Below the pieces are notes generated by a model, which saw only the letters and a list, made by a program, of their open reading frames with translations, did no database searches and had not been told where the DNA came from. Made by a program: the position numbers and the translations under genes. 64,000 nucleotides of DNA from Blattamonas nauphoetae (lineage: Eukaryota > Preaxostyla > Oxymonadida). This document shows positions 44,501 through 56,600 of this stretch, in pieces (position 1 is the stretch's first letter; each line of letters starts with the position of its first letter). The stretch is taken from assembly GCA_033064195.1 (NCBI GenBank), contig JARBJD010000017.1, positions 1 to 64,000 of the forward strand, in the 5' to 3' direction.

Positions 44501-47431
44501 GATGCGCCACACACTCCGTCGCCGTTCTCGTCCATCACTCCCTCGTATTCATCCATGTCATCATACAATCTGTACTCGTCGCTGATCCACACCTCGTCCG
44601 ATGCACAGCTTCTGAACTACCCCTGGCTCCACCACCCAGCTGGCTGCTATGCCCCCCTCATCAGCGAGCGTCTCTCGACTGCCCACTCCATGCAGTCCAG
44701 TCAAACCGTCCCGTCACCGATCTTCCCCGACGTGGCCCCGTATCGCATCCCTCCAGTCAGTGACTACCCATCCGATCTCGAAGACGCCTCCACGAACCAG
44801 GCCTCAAACGACCGCATGCTGACGGAAGAGATTCTCTCCCATGTCTCTCATCTCTCTCTGACCAAAGCTGAGTGCTTCCTCCGCTTTGAGCTCATCGACC
44901 ACATCACCAAAGTTGTGCAGAAGTCGTGCACCACATCATCCCAGCCGCTCCTGCTCTACGTCTACGGGTCATTCTCGTCGTATCTCTCCATCCCCACCTC
45001 CGACATCGACATCGAGATCCTCACCCTCGCCCAGTATCGCTACATCGTCCGTGCTCAGAACTACATCCGGCACATGTTTGAGTTCTGGTACGGCGCTGCG
45101 TTCACCCACAACTTCCCTTCCCTCCACGAATCAGTCTCAAAGTGGACGGGCGAGGGAGCACACAACTCCCCCGACGAGTTCAAGCGGCTTCTCGCCCGAG
45201 TGGTCTCGCAGGGAACGGACAATCCTGTGGATGTGTGTGAGCGTTGCGGAAGCCTTAATTTCTCCGGTTTCTGCGACTGCTCCCCATTCAGTCTGATTGA
45301 CGAGGGTGACACCAAGGGCAAGGACCAGCGAGACGACAAACGTACACTCTTTGCTTCTGTTCCGCCTTCTCCTGCTCCACCCACACCGTGTGCCTCTCCG
45401 TCAATCACGTCGCTAATGAAGCTCCAGGCCGAGCAGACCCTCAACTCCAGCCTGCAGACCCTCCTCGACTTCTCGTACCCACTGTTCCCACTCAACAACC
45501 CCCAACTCAGCGATCTCCAGAAGTACCTCTCTCGACCAACTTCAAAACTCTGCCTATCTCCGTCGGAGACAGACGGATGGCTTGACATTCCAGCAATGGC
45601 CAACGACATGCTTCCTATCCCATTCGTGTCAGAGACAGCATTCGCTCCACTCGGCCCTCTCAAAAGCACACCCGCAGGCACTCCAAACAAAGAAAAGCAG
45701 CTCAACCTCATTGCTGTGTCTGAGACAGCTGTGGACACACCACTGTCCATCCGACGATCGTCTTCAGCGCCAACCCTCCACGGCATTGCAGAAGCCAACA
45801 TGAAAGGTGGAAACTCTCCCACACATGACGACTTCACAGAATTCACCATCAACTCACAAGCGCCAGCAGCTGAATCAGCCGATCCAACACATTCGTCTGT
45901 CCTCACACCCATCGTCCCGTCGCGCACATATCCAGACATCATCACTCCAAAGCATCGGCACGGTGGATTGATCATGATGGAAGATGGACAGGACTCTGCC
46001 GAAGAGATGAAACTACCAGTCGATGCCAACCAGCCGCAAGAAGGACTCACTGTTTCTATCTCCGACTCTCCATTCACGTTCGCACACCCTTCCAAGAAAA
46101 GGCCTTCGTCGATCAAAAACGTGTCGTTCACAATGCCAGATACTCCAGCCGACCTCATCCCCTCCTCGTATGACGACACAGTCAACCTCTTCCTGAAGCT
46201 CCCACCAAAACCTGCGAGCAACTCGGGAGAGACGCTGGAGGTCTTGACACAAGTGCAGCGCTGCCTGGAATGGACACTCGACCAGCACGACTCGTCCACT
46301 GTCACTCCATCGGACGCGACGATGAGTGAAATCAATTCCCGCCTTTCAGTTAACTTCATCTCGACTGCGAAAGTGCCAATTGTGAAGATCCACGACGAGC
46401 AGACCAACCTGAATGTGGATGTTGGGTACGGTTCCGTCACCGGAATCACAAACAGCGACTACCTCCGCTGCCTCCTCGTTGTCTACCCCACCGCCCGCCC
46501 GCTGATCCTCATCGTCAAAGCGTTCCTCGCTGCGGAGGGACTGAACGAGCCTTTCAAGGGCGGTCTTGGCGGCTATGCACTGTCTCTGCTTGTCGTATCG
46601 CACCTGCAGCAGTTCAAGCGCAACTTTGGGAAGGATTGGAAGACAACCTCGCTCGGCTGCCTCCTCACGTGCTTCTTCCAACTGTACGGCGAGTCCCCCA
46701 CTCTCCCGCAGCCACCCAACTCCAACCAGCGCTTTTCGTTCAGTCGATATGCCGTGTCTGTCCGCGGAGAAGGCCGGTACATCCTGCTGGAAACACTCAA
46801 ACACTCAAATCGGAACCTGGCCATGGCCACCAACTTCACGTACTCCAACATTGTCGTCGAGGATCCGCTTGACCCCGAAAACAACACTGCACGGTCGTGC
46901 TACCAAATTTCTCTCATCCAGCGCAACTTCTGCCGCGCGTTCGGAATCCTCTCGTCGCCCACCACTCCGCCGCCATCCGCCAAGCAAATCCGACAGCACG
47001 ACATCGCCCTCGTCATGCGGAACGAGTACGAGCGGTATGCACAACACGAGACTGTGGAGAGCTTTGTTCGGACGGAGTATTTAAAGGGCCGTTCTGAGGA
47101 ACAGGTGAAGAGCGACCACCTCTCGATGGTGAAGACGCTCTGCACGTTTGTCCTTCCGACCATCCCGCCCCACACACTCGCACCCCTCACGCAGCCAGAC
47201 CACCCCCTCACTCCCTTCATCAGCACACTCGCTGAGCTCTCGGGGCAGGCCCCGCAGGCCTTCCTCTCTTCGACGCCCGAAGACGTCGAGGTGCCCACCA
47301 AGCTGGGGGCACTCCTCCCGACAGATCCGTACTTTCTCACACAGCGCCAGACAGCCAACAAGTTTATTCAGCGGCTTTTCACTTTCGGGAATCCTCTCCT
47401 TCAGTTTGCGGTAAAGCATGACTTTGACTGA
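41582..47431 (+). CDS. Giant TRF4/PAPD5-like nucleotidyltransferase
   Basis: A single exon encodes 1,949 aa, counted from the first ATG (MSDNPLHPFATSTH). The first about 1,080 residues are disordered, with a charged coiled segment (EKRKEERLKKEEEERKKKEK) near 170-210 and long Ser/Pro stretches. The catalytic domain begins near 1,090. LLYVYGSFSSYLSIPTSDID holds the GS motif and the first two metal-binding Asp (about 1,139-1,141). The third Asp is in NLNVDVGYGS near 1,612, followed by the PAP-associated domain (RPLILIVKAFLAAEGLNEPF, GGLGGYALSLLVVSHLQQ). In yeast Trf4 these Asp are about 56 residues apart, so a roughly 415-residue insert with a Cys-rich patch (CERCGSLNFSGFCDC) splits the domain. 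Trf4 proteins add short A tails for nuclear RNA surveillance (TRAMP). Confidence 0.88.
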   Translation: MSDNPLHPFATSTHIPVATGLPFHLSADAISIFRQQMDQNSTARIQIPQNPPERIPWDKAINDQLQSSRSLTLLNTSFTVKETHINQQLETNPTQESSSKDPQIPQSPPPSNQANIQSQPEASTPKRINKKQRKKEKKNNHRIEREISQGSLDTDKEADNRRQRELAEKRKEERLKKEEEERKKKEKTKEEKRKREEERRKKNLEIKRRKEEKLHEHDPSPEVLSESGDSNRDTSSVQEQEPNALSQTSRASTQTTSTIPPIPPNSVHFSPVFANKPKQTVPIPPPSISTTDQTSKNPQPQAERSPSSKRSVSSTPIQKDPKSSDVHSALPPLPPQPLSLPPSQTTPRPPSPATPLSTSQSSSNRRFSFSELDEMTKAFKAKQGRSMAQSDSATSLQNDQPLLSRSQSQQRHSRGNSVDSRSFLVSPRNTSPALLSRSGSLHSGSPTHSPSPYTPDPHFTVPLAFPFGAGPFEPLDVLPPQTSPPIFHPTHRRSSSTSSGQSPTCEPQVTPTLAQSPHPSTNTQTQTQKDTRNTSPDALTASSDSLKSRTSADTDKDESTKNEDTEAITKKATITSQSINARPFVPSFKAKATQLNEKAITFIPKDTHNTNGNNHSLNSKGISIPDFHSKTISPHLHPHSPHSPLTSQTDSLLPLSNARLPVQFSGFHYGPYRQTYVGSTPPSSPSINRRTPTPQLHTQQSDSLLPDPYIPLPPNVPPAPPLSINLQSSFQPHHAQSYSVSPDLLSKQYNNLRHHQPILIPTPPPLPGTQPGRSMGPLTISQHTTPSHAVFYPSHLSQTSNGLYTSTSFHQVPHRPIPDTLFSTNNWEPISSTVDIQALVNKLPKPKVTSSFLKDLTALSNAYASLSLFSSNLGSKGTEEPTSSKDNGETIVSGLLRRARFNPQHPHHPSLLFSPSFPLLLPKAQPSFSSLHSVPSVAHATPLYFINKYFLLYFLSLPDTFSLRLPPQLPRQIDAPHTPSPFSSITPSYSSMSSYNLYSSLIHTSSDAQLLNYPWLHHPAGCYAPLISERLSTAHSMQSSQTVPSPIFPDVAPYRIPPVSDYPSDLEDASTNQASNDRMLTEEILSHVSHLSLTKAECFLRFELIDHITKVVQKSCTTSSQPLLLYVYGSFSSYLSIPTSDIDIEILTLAQYRYIVRAQNYIRHMFEFWYGAAFTHNFPSLHESVSKWTGEGAHNSPDEFKRLLARVVSQGTDNPVDVCERCGSLNFSGFCDCSPFSLIDEGDTKGKDQRDDKRTLFASVPPSPAPPTPCASPSITSLMKLQAEQTLNSSLQTLLDFSYPLFPLNNPQLSDLQKYLSRPTSKLCLSPSETDGWLDIPAMANDMLPIPFVSETAFAPLGPLKSTPAGTPNKEKQLNLIAVSETAVDTPLSIRRSSSAPTLHGIAEANMKGGNSPTHDDFTEFTINSQAPAAESADPTHSSVLTPIVPSRTYPDIITPKHRHGGLIMMEDGQDSAEEMKLPVDANQPQEGLTVSISDSPFTFAHPSKKRPSSIKNVSFTMPDTPADLIPSSYDDTVNLFLKLPPKPASNSGETLEVLTQVQRCLEWTLDQHDSSTVTPSDATMSEINSRLSVNFISTAKVPIVKIHDEQTNLNVDVGYGSVTGITNSDYLRCLLVVYPTARPLILIVKAFLAAEGLNEPFKGGLGGYALSLLVVSHLQQFKRNFGKDWKTTSLGCLLTCFFQLYGESPTLPQPPNSNQRFSFSRYAVSVRGEGRYILLETLKHSNRNLAMATNFTYSNIVVEDPLDPENNTARSCYQISLIQRNFCRAFGILSSPTTPPPSAKQIRQHDIALVMRNEYERYAQHETVESFVRTEYLKGRSEEQVKSDHLSMVKTLCTFVLPTIPPHTLAPLTQPDHPLTPFISTLAELSGQAPQAFLSSTPEDVEVPTKLGALLPTDPYFLTQRQTANKFIQRLFTFGNPLLQFAVKHDFD

Positions 47432-47645
47432 TGGTGAACATCTGATTTATCCTTCATCGAATCTTATCATTCTGTTCAAACTCTTGATTTGTATTTATAC
47501 ACTTCAGAGAAAAACAAACTCGTACTCTTTTCTCAAGTTTTATCTCACAGTTTCAAGGCGATTTGATTGAACCATCATAAACTCGATGATCAACCCATTC
47601 TATTCTTGTCGCTTGTCATTTCTCCAGCTTACAAGGTCTATCGAG

Positions 47646-49073
47646 ATGACACAAGAATTTGTATCACACATTTCTCCTATTTGATAATCTATTTCATATT
47701 TTCCACAATCATTTCTCCCAGGATTATCTCTTCAAACTTCTCCTCATCGGTGACTCAGGTGTAGGAAAGTCTTGCATCCTCCTTCGTTTTGCTGTATGTA
47801 CCTTTATTATTAGTTTATTTTCTTCCTCATTCTTTCATTATTTTAACTGTAGGATGATACATACACTGGAACTTACATCGCAACGATCGGTGTTGACTTC
47901 GTATGCATTACAGGGATAGTCGATAATCATATTATTGGCACATATTGTGATTCCTTCTTTGTTCCATTTTCTCATATTTTCATTTTTTGTTTCATCCTTC
48001 TTCCATAATTTTTCGTTACGTTCGCAAAATCTACTCGAATCTCTTTCGCTATCTCGTGACTTACCTCTCCTATTCATACAGAAAATCCGAACTATTCAAC
48101 TCAACGGGAAGGTCATCAAACTCCAAATTGTATGAAAAATGTCTTCCCATCATTTTCGAACAATCGTGACTTTCCACCCTGAACACGACTTTATTCTAAC
48201 CTTATTTCTTTCCATAATTCATTTATTCATCGTCGTTCGACACTATTTGTCATTTCTCATCTTTTACTGTTTTTATCTTCAGTGGGATACTGCAGGCCAA
48301 GATCGATTCAAGACAATCACTTCCTCTTATTATCGTGGTGCCAACGGTATTCTGGTCGTGTACGATGTTACCAATCGGTATGTTCTTTCTGTTTCGGTAA
48401 TTTTTCTTCCCTTTTCACGTCCCATTGGTTCTCATCAATCCATCATCTGTACCGTCAACAAATCATTTTTGGTCACCTTCACCCGATTGTCACTGCACAT
48501 TTTGTCTCAACGTATACTCCAGAGATTCATTCCAAAATATCAATATGTGGATGAAAGAAATTGACAATTATGGAAGCGAAGGAACAGTTCGAGTTTTGAT
48601 CGGAAACAAATCTGATCTAGCCAACAAACGAGCTGTCGAGTACGATCAAGGGAAAGTATGTGTTGATGATATCCCTTTTTTGTCATCAAACTACCATCAT
48701 CTTCTTCTGAACTTGTCTCCCACCATTTCTCATTTCTCTTTTCATCCGTATCAAACCATGTTCATCAGCAATTAGCCGATTCCATGTCTATCCCATTCCT
48801 GGAAACTAGTGCCAAGACAGCATCAAACGTTGACTCAGCATTCCAAACGTTCGCCACTTTTCTTTTCCATCTTCTTTCCTTCTTTCACAATGCCATAACC
48901 CAGAATGTCCGAAGAAATCTTAAAACAGTGTGCAGCCATCAATCATCATAATTCTTATCATCTAATTCTCCTTTCACAGAGTTTCGACACAGGTTGAGCC
49001 TGATCCTAAGGGCGATCCGAATGTTCTCCAGCCACGACCACAACAAGATAAGCAGGGGGGATGTTCATGCTAG
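47646..49073 (+). CDS. RAB1: Rab1 GTPase
   Basis: Nine short exons (47646-47660, 47722-47793, 47853-47900, 48082-48129, 48293-48377, 48533-48655, 48769-48848, 48904-48929, 48980-49073) read [20 protein letters not shown] and on to a C-terminal GGCSC. It has the P loop GDSGVGKS, the Rab1/Ypt1 effector region [30 protein letters not shown] and ETSAK. The terminal CxC is the geranylgeranylation site. Rab1 controls ER-to-Golgi tethering; SLY1, which acts in the same step, is encoded 8 kb away. The gene is AT-rich throughout and densest in introns of any here. Phases at all joints are consistent. Gln is followed by Asp in the switch II motif (usually GQERF). Confidence 0.93.
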
Positions 49074-49278
49074 AGACACAACACACTTGGAAGGTACATT
49101 TTTAGAGAAGTTCATTCTGTGAATCGATAATCATTTCTCACGACACACTCATAATATTCACTGTTTCCACGATCTTAGAATCTAATTTCGAAACTCTTTC
49201 ATCATAATTCATCAACGAGAAATCGATTAACAATTGTATCGGAGTCGTGTTTCACCGAAATGGGCTGAGCTGCACAGA

Positions 49279-52200
49279 ATGAGTACAACACAATCTTTGG
49301 CTTCACGATCAACTCGCAGACATCACACACATCTTTTAAAGAAAGATCCAATGGAATATTCCCTTCCAAATGGACTCGATACAGATGCATTCCTCCCAGG
49401 TTTGCTTTCAAATTTTCTGACTTATCTGAACTATTATTCTATTTAATTTGATATCCTCGCCATAATTGTTGTAGTTGAAGATCAGGAGCCGTCTATTTCT
49501 CTTCGTGATTCCTTTAGAGATTCAAATTTCTCTGACCATCTCCAACATACAACTGCTCTTTTCTCATCTCCTCAAATTGGACAGCCTGTATGGTCAGATT
49601 ATGGAACTGGTGGTGGAGGAACATTCCAATACCCATCGGATCTTTCACACACTCACTTATCAAAAGAACAGACTCAAGATTCATTCACAAAAAATTCTCT
49701 CTATCGAAGAAATTCATCATCATCGACCTCTCGCACCGGAAATCCTTCTGATGGATGGCTCAACACTGTTCCAAATCAGTCTCTTGAATTCATTCTAGAG
49801 AAACAGAAGAAGAAAGCTGATGAACGAAAAGCTCACCAACGTTTTTCGTTTGACCCCCCAATGCACAGTCGTCGTGTGACACAAACTGCAACAGAAATGA
49901 CAAAGCAACGATTTGCATCGACAAACACTCCAGAGTACGCCCAACTTGAACGAATTGAAGAATCTGCAAGAAACTCAGCTGAAATTCGATCTATATTCGT
50001 TGAATCGACAGGTACTGAAAGGATAGATCAACATAAAGATCCAATATTCGACTATTTCGTCAGTATATCACCAGATACAGATCCACTCGACCAAATGGAT
50101 ATTCCTGATGGTATTCCTCCATCTTATGGGGTTTCTTCTGTGAGAATGAGTCGAACATCAACACAGATTCTCCAGCGAGTTCTTCAAGAGACACGAAGTG
50201 GAACAGCAATCCCAATGATCGGGCCAGGCTCGATCATTCCCAAACAGACAGACGATTCGATATTCCGAGAACCTGAACCCATCGAAGAGCAGAACACGAG
50301 CGTCCTGTCTGCACCACTAAGTCCCCGAACTGAAATCACCGGAGCGTCCGATTTAGAATCCGACCAATTGTCAGAAACAACAAAACTAGAACGACGCGAG
50401 AGAGCGCGTGCACGCCGAGAGATGAGGACTTCAAGCCAAGCAAGCATCGCCTCTGGGACGATCCAGACACATCGTTCGAAGGCGGGGCTTGACGAAAAGA
50501 TGTATTCGCCGATTCTTTCCTCGACGTCGATGAACGTCCTCGCCGACGATGCCAGCGACGAGGAGAAGGCCGGCTTCTACATCGCCCTCCTCGCCCACGA
50601 GAAGGAGGAGTACCGGTTCAGTGCCCTGCGCGCCCTCCTCCACCTCCCCATCGAGCAAGTGGTGAGCGTCACGAAGGAGTCCAACCCGCATCCCAAAGAC
50701 AGATCCGCAGAGTCGAAGGAGAACCTGAGCTCCTCGCTCATCGTGAACGCTCTCTCCACAATCCTCAAGAAATACGAAGACGAGTCTCTCCGAGTTGTGA
50801 CACTCGCCCTCCATCTGTGCATCCCCCTCCGCTCGCTCGCTCTGCCCCTCCTCCCTCTCCTCACCCACATCCTCCACGACCCCATCGCCTTCAAGCTCCG
50901 CGGCCTCATCTGCGACGTCGTGCTCAGCACAGGCTCGTTTGGAATCGAGACGCTCACAGCGGCTGCCACCGAAGGACGCGATGCTGACTTGGAGAGCGAC
51001 ATCCTGACGCACATGGCCAACAACCCGCTCATCTTCAAGACGGCCATCCTTCCGCTGATCATCTCCGCAATCCGCTGTGGATCCCCCGACACTCGCAGCG
51101 AGCTCCTCGACCTCATCTGCCAGATCAACCTCGACGAGCACAGTGTCTCCCTCTCCGACCTCTGCTTCGGCCAGGACATGCCCCCGTCTGTCGTCGACAC
51201 TCTCGTCGGAATGCTGGTGACCGGCTCTTTCGATCGCCTCCGACTTGCCCTCAAAATCCGCTACGCCGGCACACGAGGAGAACGCGAGCTGCTCAAACTT
51301 CTGCTCGACTATCGTGAGCAGGATCGTGTTCGGATGGCCGCAGCGAGAGGGCTCGGTTGGCTTCCCGTCACTTCAGCGAACGTCCCTGCCAACTCACTCC
51401 CCACCTCCATCCCTCAACTCACCCCGCCACGCCAGTTCACGATTTACGTCAACAGCGTGGATGTCGGAATGGGGGCGTCTGGAGAGAAGATTGTTGTGCT
51501 CGAAGGCAACACACGCAACACAGCTCGGCTGCTTCTGGATGGCCGGCAGCTGATTGGCGTCCTCCACCAACTTCTCTCGATTCATGCTTTTGACGACAAG
51601 CCGCCTCCCATCCAAGGTGTCTTCTGCTCCTCACTCCACGACGACCCTAAAGCCAACACAAGCCGCTTCACAGACATTGAACCAGCATCCCACAACACCA
51701 TCCTCGCCCTTTCGCTCATCATCCGTCACTCGTCGTCCTCCTCCCCCCTCCGAATTGCGTGCATCTACGCTCTCTGCGACCTCGGGTCGTACTCCGCATC
51801 GAGCACAGTCGGCGATCTCCTCTTCTGCCTCAACGACAACGACGCCAAAGTCCGAGCTGCCTGTGCCCGCGCATTGGGGTCGTTCGGAGGAATCGAGGGA
51901 GAGTTGTCCTTCCAAGACATGGAGAGTGGACTCGGGCTCGCAAGGACTACCAAAGAGCTCAATGCGATCCTGAGGAAGCTTGTCGACTCGCTCCGGAAGG
52001 ACGAGATGAGGGAAATGAACGAAACAAGGGCAATCCTCTCGCCAACCACTCCCACTTCCCCTCACACAATGTCGTCCACTGTCCGATCGAACTCTCTCCC
52101 GCCAGCCGCCATGCCGCCTCTCCTCTCCCTCACCCCTCCCCGCACGCTCCAACACTCAACACACTTTTCGGGATCTGTTGGCTTCAACTCGTCGACTTCT

Positions 52201-53580
52201 CAGGACTCTCCTGCGCACTCCCCCTCGCCTGTCAAGGTCCGCCCAGTTGGAGGGCCAAGTGTGACTCTCAACCCAATTGTCAACCTCGGGACGATCATCC
52301 GCGCACTCTGCAAAAGTCTGAACGACTCTTTCTGGAAAGTTCGTTTCTGTGCTGTGGAATCACTCGGCCGTCTTGGTGTGTCGTGTGGGGTGGACAAAGA
52401 CCCAAAGAAGGGCGACAAGAAGGAGGACATGCTGGTCCGCGTGTACAGCTGGGCCGGGTGTGTCGACATGCGAGATGTAGAGTCCCTGATGGGTGTGGAT
52501 GCCGTGGACGATGCCCGCATGCAGAAGGAGACAGTGTGGTCGTCTTATTCGTCCATCGTCCACCGAATTGTCGAGAACAGTCGGAAGAATGTGGAGATGG
52601 AGAAGATGCAAAGCGGAATCGATTCAGACGCCGAGCATGTTGAAGACGACGATGATGCGAGCTCGAATTACACCGTCTCGTCGCTGTATACACTCACCAC
52701 TGCTGCTCCCCTCATCCCTGCCCTCCCCGCCCTCCTCGATGTCCTCACAAATGGTCTTGTGCCCAGAAACCACACAACTGCAACCCTCTGCACGATGGGA
52801 ATGGTCAGCCTCGACGCCATTCTGGAACGATGCAGTCGCTTCGATCAGGAAACAGTCGAAGTGCAGAATGCCATCCTGTTTGGACTGAGCAGAGTGGATC
52901 TCGACCGCGTCGGAATCATCAAATCTGGCAACATTGTGAACGTCATCGAGAGAGCATGCCACAGCCCCATTCCCCTCATCAAAAGGGCAGCATTGCACAG
53001 CCTCTCACACGTCTACACAACACACCAGTCGCACAACCGCAACAAGGCGCTCTCCATCCCGACATTAACGCCGAAGTACTTCCTTGCCCTTGTGTACCCC
53101 CTCCTCCGCGACACCGATCCCCTCACACGTGAAGCTGCAGCTACCACACTCGCCCGCTGTGGTGCCGCTGGCGAGCTCCTCCTCATCGAAGGTCTCCAAC
53201 GCGACACATCCTCGCAGATCCGTGCTGCCTGTGCTCGCGGTTTGGGTGTGGTCGGAGAGGGTGGTGTTGGAGCTCTCCTCTCTGGCCTCGCTGATCGAGA
53301 CTCGCGTGTTGTTGAGTGCTGTTTAAAGGCACTGAAGGTCATTGGTGAGCGGAAAGTCGCGAGAGCCATAACGTCGATGAGTGAGGGCCAAAGGATTGTC
53401 TGCTCGATGCGACTGACTGGCGCGAAACAGCACCGGTCCGCGATCGGAAAAGAAGGTGTGCAGTTTATTAAGCGAATTGAAACGCTGTGCGACCAAAGAG
53501 AGCTTGCCAGCGTAGCAAACTCAGTCAACGCCGAAGAAGACGGAGACGAGGAAGGGAGTGTGCAGGAGGAGTGGATGTAG
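49279..53580 (+). CDS. HEAT-repeat protein
   Basis: Exon 1 (49279-49399, MSTTQSLASRSTRRHH) joins 49475-53580 across a 75-bp intron for about 1,410 aa. The first about 230 residues are disordered. Several blocks of HEAT repeats then occur, for example YRFSALRALLHLPIEQV, DAKVRAACARALGSFGG, FWKVRFCAVESLGRLGV, TREAAATTLARCGAAG and QIRAACARGLGVVGEGG, and the C terminus is acidic. HEAT solenoids are protein-binding scaffolds. The mix resembles ciliary HEATR4-type proteins, but I cannot fix the orthologue. Sequence beyond about 50.4 kb is markedly more GC-rich than the first kilobase. Confidence 0.8.
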
Positions 53581-53674
53581 AACCGTTCTTTTTCGTCCTT
53601 TTTTCTTTCATGTCATTTTAAGATTCGACTTTAATTTCAAAACGTTTGAATGAATGAGGATAAGAAGTGGAGTG

Positions 53675-56600
53675 TTATAGTATCAGTCTGAGTGGAGAAT
53701 GAGCCTGGAGAGAAGAGGGAGATGAGATGAGAAAAAAACACACATTCAACAGTGCATGGATCTGTTCGTCCGTGGGATCAATTTGAGTATTCCGGAGATC
53801 AACTTCTTCGAGATTCTTGCATGTTCGGATGAGGCGGATGAGCGTCGGGACAGAGACACACTTCACTCCTTGTGCATCGATGACGCGTACGCGCGGACAG
53901 CAAAGGGAGATCGCATACAAACAATACACACTCTGCACGTCCTTCAAGTCCAGTTCTTCAATGAACTCGCCCAGACCGAGTCCGGGTTGAGCAATCATCC
54001 CTTGGCCAGGAGTTGTTCGTGGTGTGCTGAAGTGACTGGGGAGGTCTGAGAGAAATGAGTGGTTGCCAGTGGCTGGAGGTTGCGTGTCCTTCTTCTTCGC
54101 CAAAGCTTCTTTGCATTCCTTCTCTGCGTAAGGTTGGAAGAGGCCTCTTCCCGCGGTGGCATGCGCAGGAGTGAATGTGGTGGGGAGGAATGGGCGGAAG
54201 AAGAATTGGATGGCTGATTCGATTTTGGTGACAATCTGCTGTTGAGTGGCTTGCTTGTTGGCCAACTGAGCCGAGCGGAGAGACGGGGCTCGAGGAGAAC
54301 CAGTTGTTTTGGGGCTGGACGATGTGCGTTGCTGTGAAAATGTGTTTGGAAGGGCGAGTTGTGGGTGTTGTGGAGTCTCGCGGAATGACTGTCCAAGCGG
54401 TGAGCCTGGGGATTCGCTGGGGGCAGCTTGCTCGTTGAAGGCGTTCTGCTGAGCAGCTTGGTAGACCTCGGCGACGAGCGGGTCGAGTGAGGTGTGGAGG
54501 GTGTGCGTGAAGAGGGCCTCGGCGCAGATCTGCTTCCAGTGGGAGTGCTTGGAGGAGTAGTCTTCAAAGGAGAGGGAGAGCGCATTCTTCGCATTTTGAG
54601 ACTGCTGGTATTGATAATACCGAACAAACCAGAGGACGTCCTCCAACTCGCGCGAGACGAGGAGGGCGTTATCGCGAATCATTTCGAAGAACTCGGAAAG
54701 GTCGAGAGACTCGAAGAAGATGCAGTCGCCAACATAGCGAAGAGCTTTCTCGAGAGCGCCTTTCTGCTCGTCAGTAAGGGACTGTTCGGGTTCTTCCTGC
54801 GAGAAGGACGCTGTGGAGAGGAGATGGGAGAGGGTGTAGAGAAGCACAGGTGTGCACATCAAAGACAGGCCAGCGTTGAGAATCGAGTCAACATCGAATG
54901 CGTCCTCCTCCGCGTCTTGTGCAACGGAGTTGATCATCTGGTCAAGTTCTGGGTAGAGAAGAGGGAAGAGCTGGCGGTCTTCTTCGTCGTCTGCCTTCCT
55001 TCCATCCAGCTGGGACTGCTTGAGTGTCTTGTGTGGGCTGATGATGCGTGTCTTCTGCCTTTTCGTTCCGCTTGACATCGTTGTTCCTTCGAGTCGGGTG
55101 TTTCTCTTTGTCTGCTCGATGGCCAGTGCGTCTGCGTTGTCCTCTCCGAACTCCCCGCCGAGGTATGCGTTGACGAAGCCGATGATCGGTGAGAGCACAC
55201 TGGCGTCGACTTCTGTCTCGTACTTGCGGGGCTTGACAGGGTCTGCAATTTGGTAGTGTGGGGCCAGTTCCAGACTGAGCTCGTATTCCGTCCCGTCGAG
55301 GGCGATGAGGACGAAGTCGGCGGAGTCTGGTGAGAGTCTGAGGTGCGACTCAACCGAGTCCTCCTCCTCGCTTGCCTCTGTCTCCCATTCGCTTTCAGAG
55401 TCTTCGACATCAAACTGGACAGTCCGCGATTTTCCAGCTGCGCGGAGTGCACTGAGGCGAGGCGATCCGGACGAGAGGTTGGGTGATTCGTGAGGGGAGT
55501 AGGCGTGTTGGCTCCCGCGATGGTCGTGTGCACTCTGGATGCGTGGAGAGTCCGACTCGTCGCCGTGTGGATACAACGTGGATGGGCGCTTCTTTTTCTT
55601 CTTTTTCTTTCCGCCTTCGTCCTTTGGTCTTGGTGCAATGGATGCTGGTGTTTTGATGACTCCTAAATCTCTCGCTTCATGTTTATGATTATGAGAAGAG
55701 AACGGCGATTCAGAAACAGTAGATTTTTGATTGGGGCGCCTTCCAGGGGAAGTGTTCTGATTGACAAAGACGACTTCTGAAGGCCGAGTTGGTAGGTCAG
55801 TGTATTCCACTGCTGTCTTCTCGTCGTTCGTTTTCTTTGCTTCCCGAGCACGAAGAGTGCGTGTTTTCACCGACAGAGGTGTTGTTCCGGTTGGCTGGCG
55901 ATTTGCGGTGGGAGTGAGACCAACCCCGAGTCTTTCGCTGAAAGTGAGATCTTTCCTGGTCTTTTTCTTTTGAGACGCAGTTGTATTTGAAAGGGGGTCG
56001 TCGTGATAATCATGAGCGGGTGTCATGGCATCGTGCTCATCAAAATCGTCAAATATTTGTTTTTCTTGTTGAGCACGATTTGAGTGTTTGTGCGGCGTTG
56101 AAGTTTTTGGAGTCAATGTTGAATTGAATTGATTGTGTTTGCTTTCATTGAGATGTGAATTGATCCTCTTCATTTCTTTTCTTTTTGAGATGACAGAGTC
56201 ACGTGCTTCATCCATTGTTTTCAAGATCTCACTCATCTCTTTCAATGACGAAGTCATATCAAATGTAGCTGAGAGGGTTGAAAGGAGTGATGATGTTTCT
56301 GCCGTGAGATTTCGGATATAGGCAGAAAATGGCTTGTGTGGGAAGAAAATGGCTGACTCTTCCTTTACTGTCTCGGTTGTCGGCTGGTCTTCGGCACTTT
56401 TTTCTTCAATGCTAGTGGAATCATTTTTATTGGTTTGCTTTGGTGTATGGACACCATCTGCATTGTTCAAGAGGAACGCGAAGAAGTCAGAATCTTTGTT
56501 GGACGGAGGTTCCTCCAGAAATGACGGAATTTCGATGTGGGATGTGTCATACATTTGTTTTTTATCTTCGCTGTCTGCATCGGATTCAGATGTTTCTTCG

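Noticed and set aside
45061-46449. 462-codon minus-strand frame
   Set aside because: It lies antisense within the TRF4-like coding sequence, whose catalytic motifs fix the plus strand. It is a by-product of high GC and codon bias.
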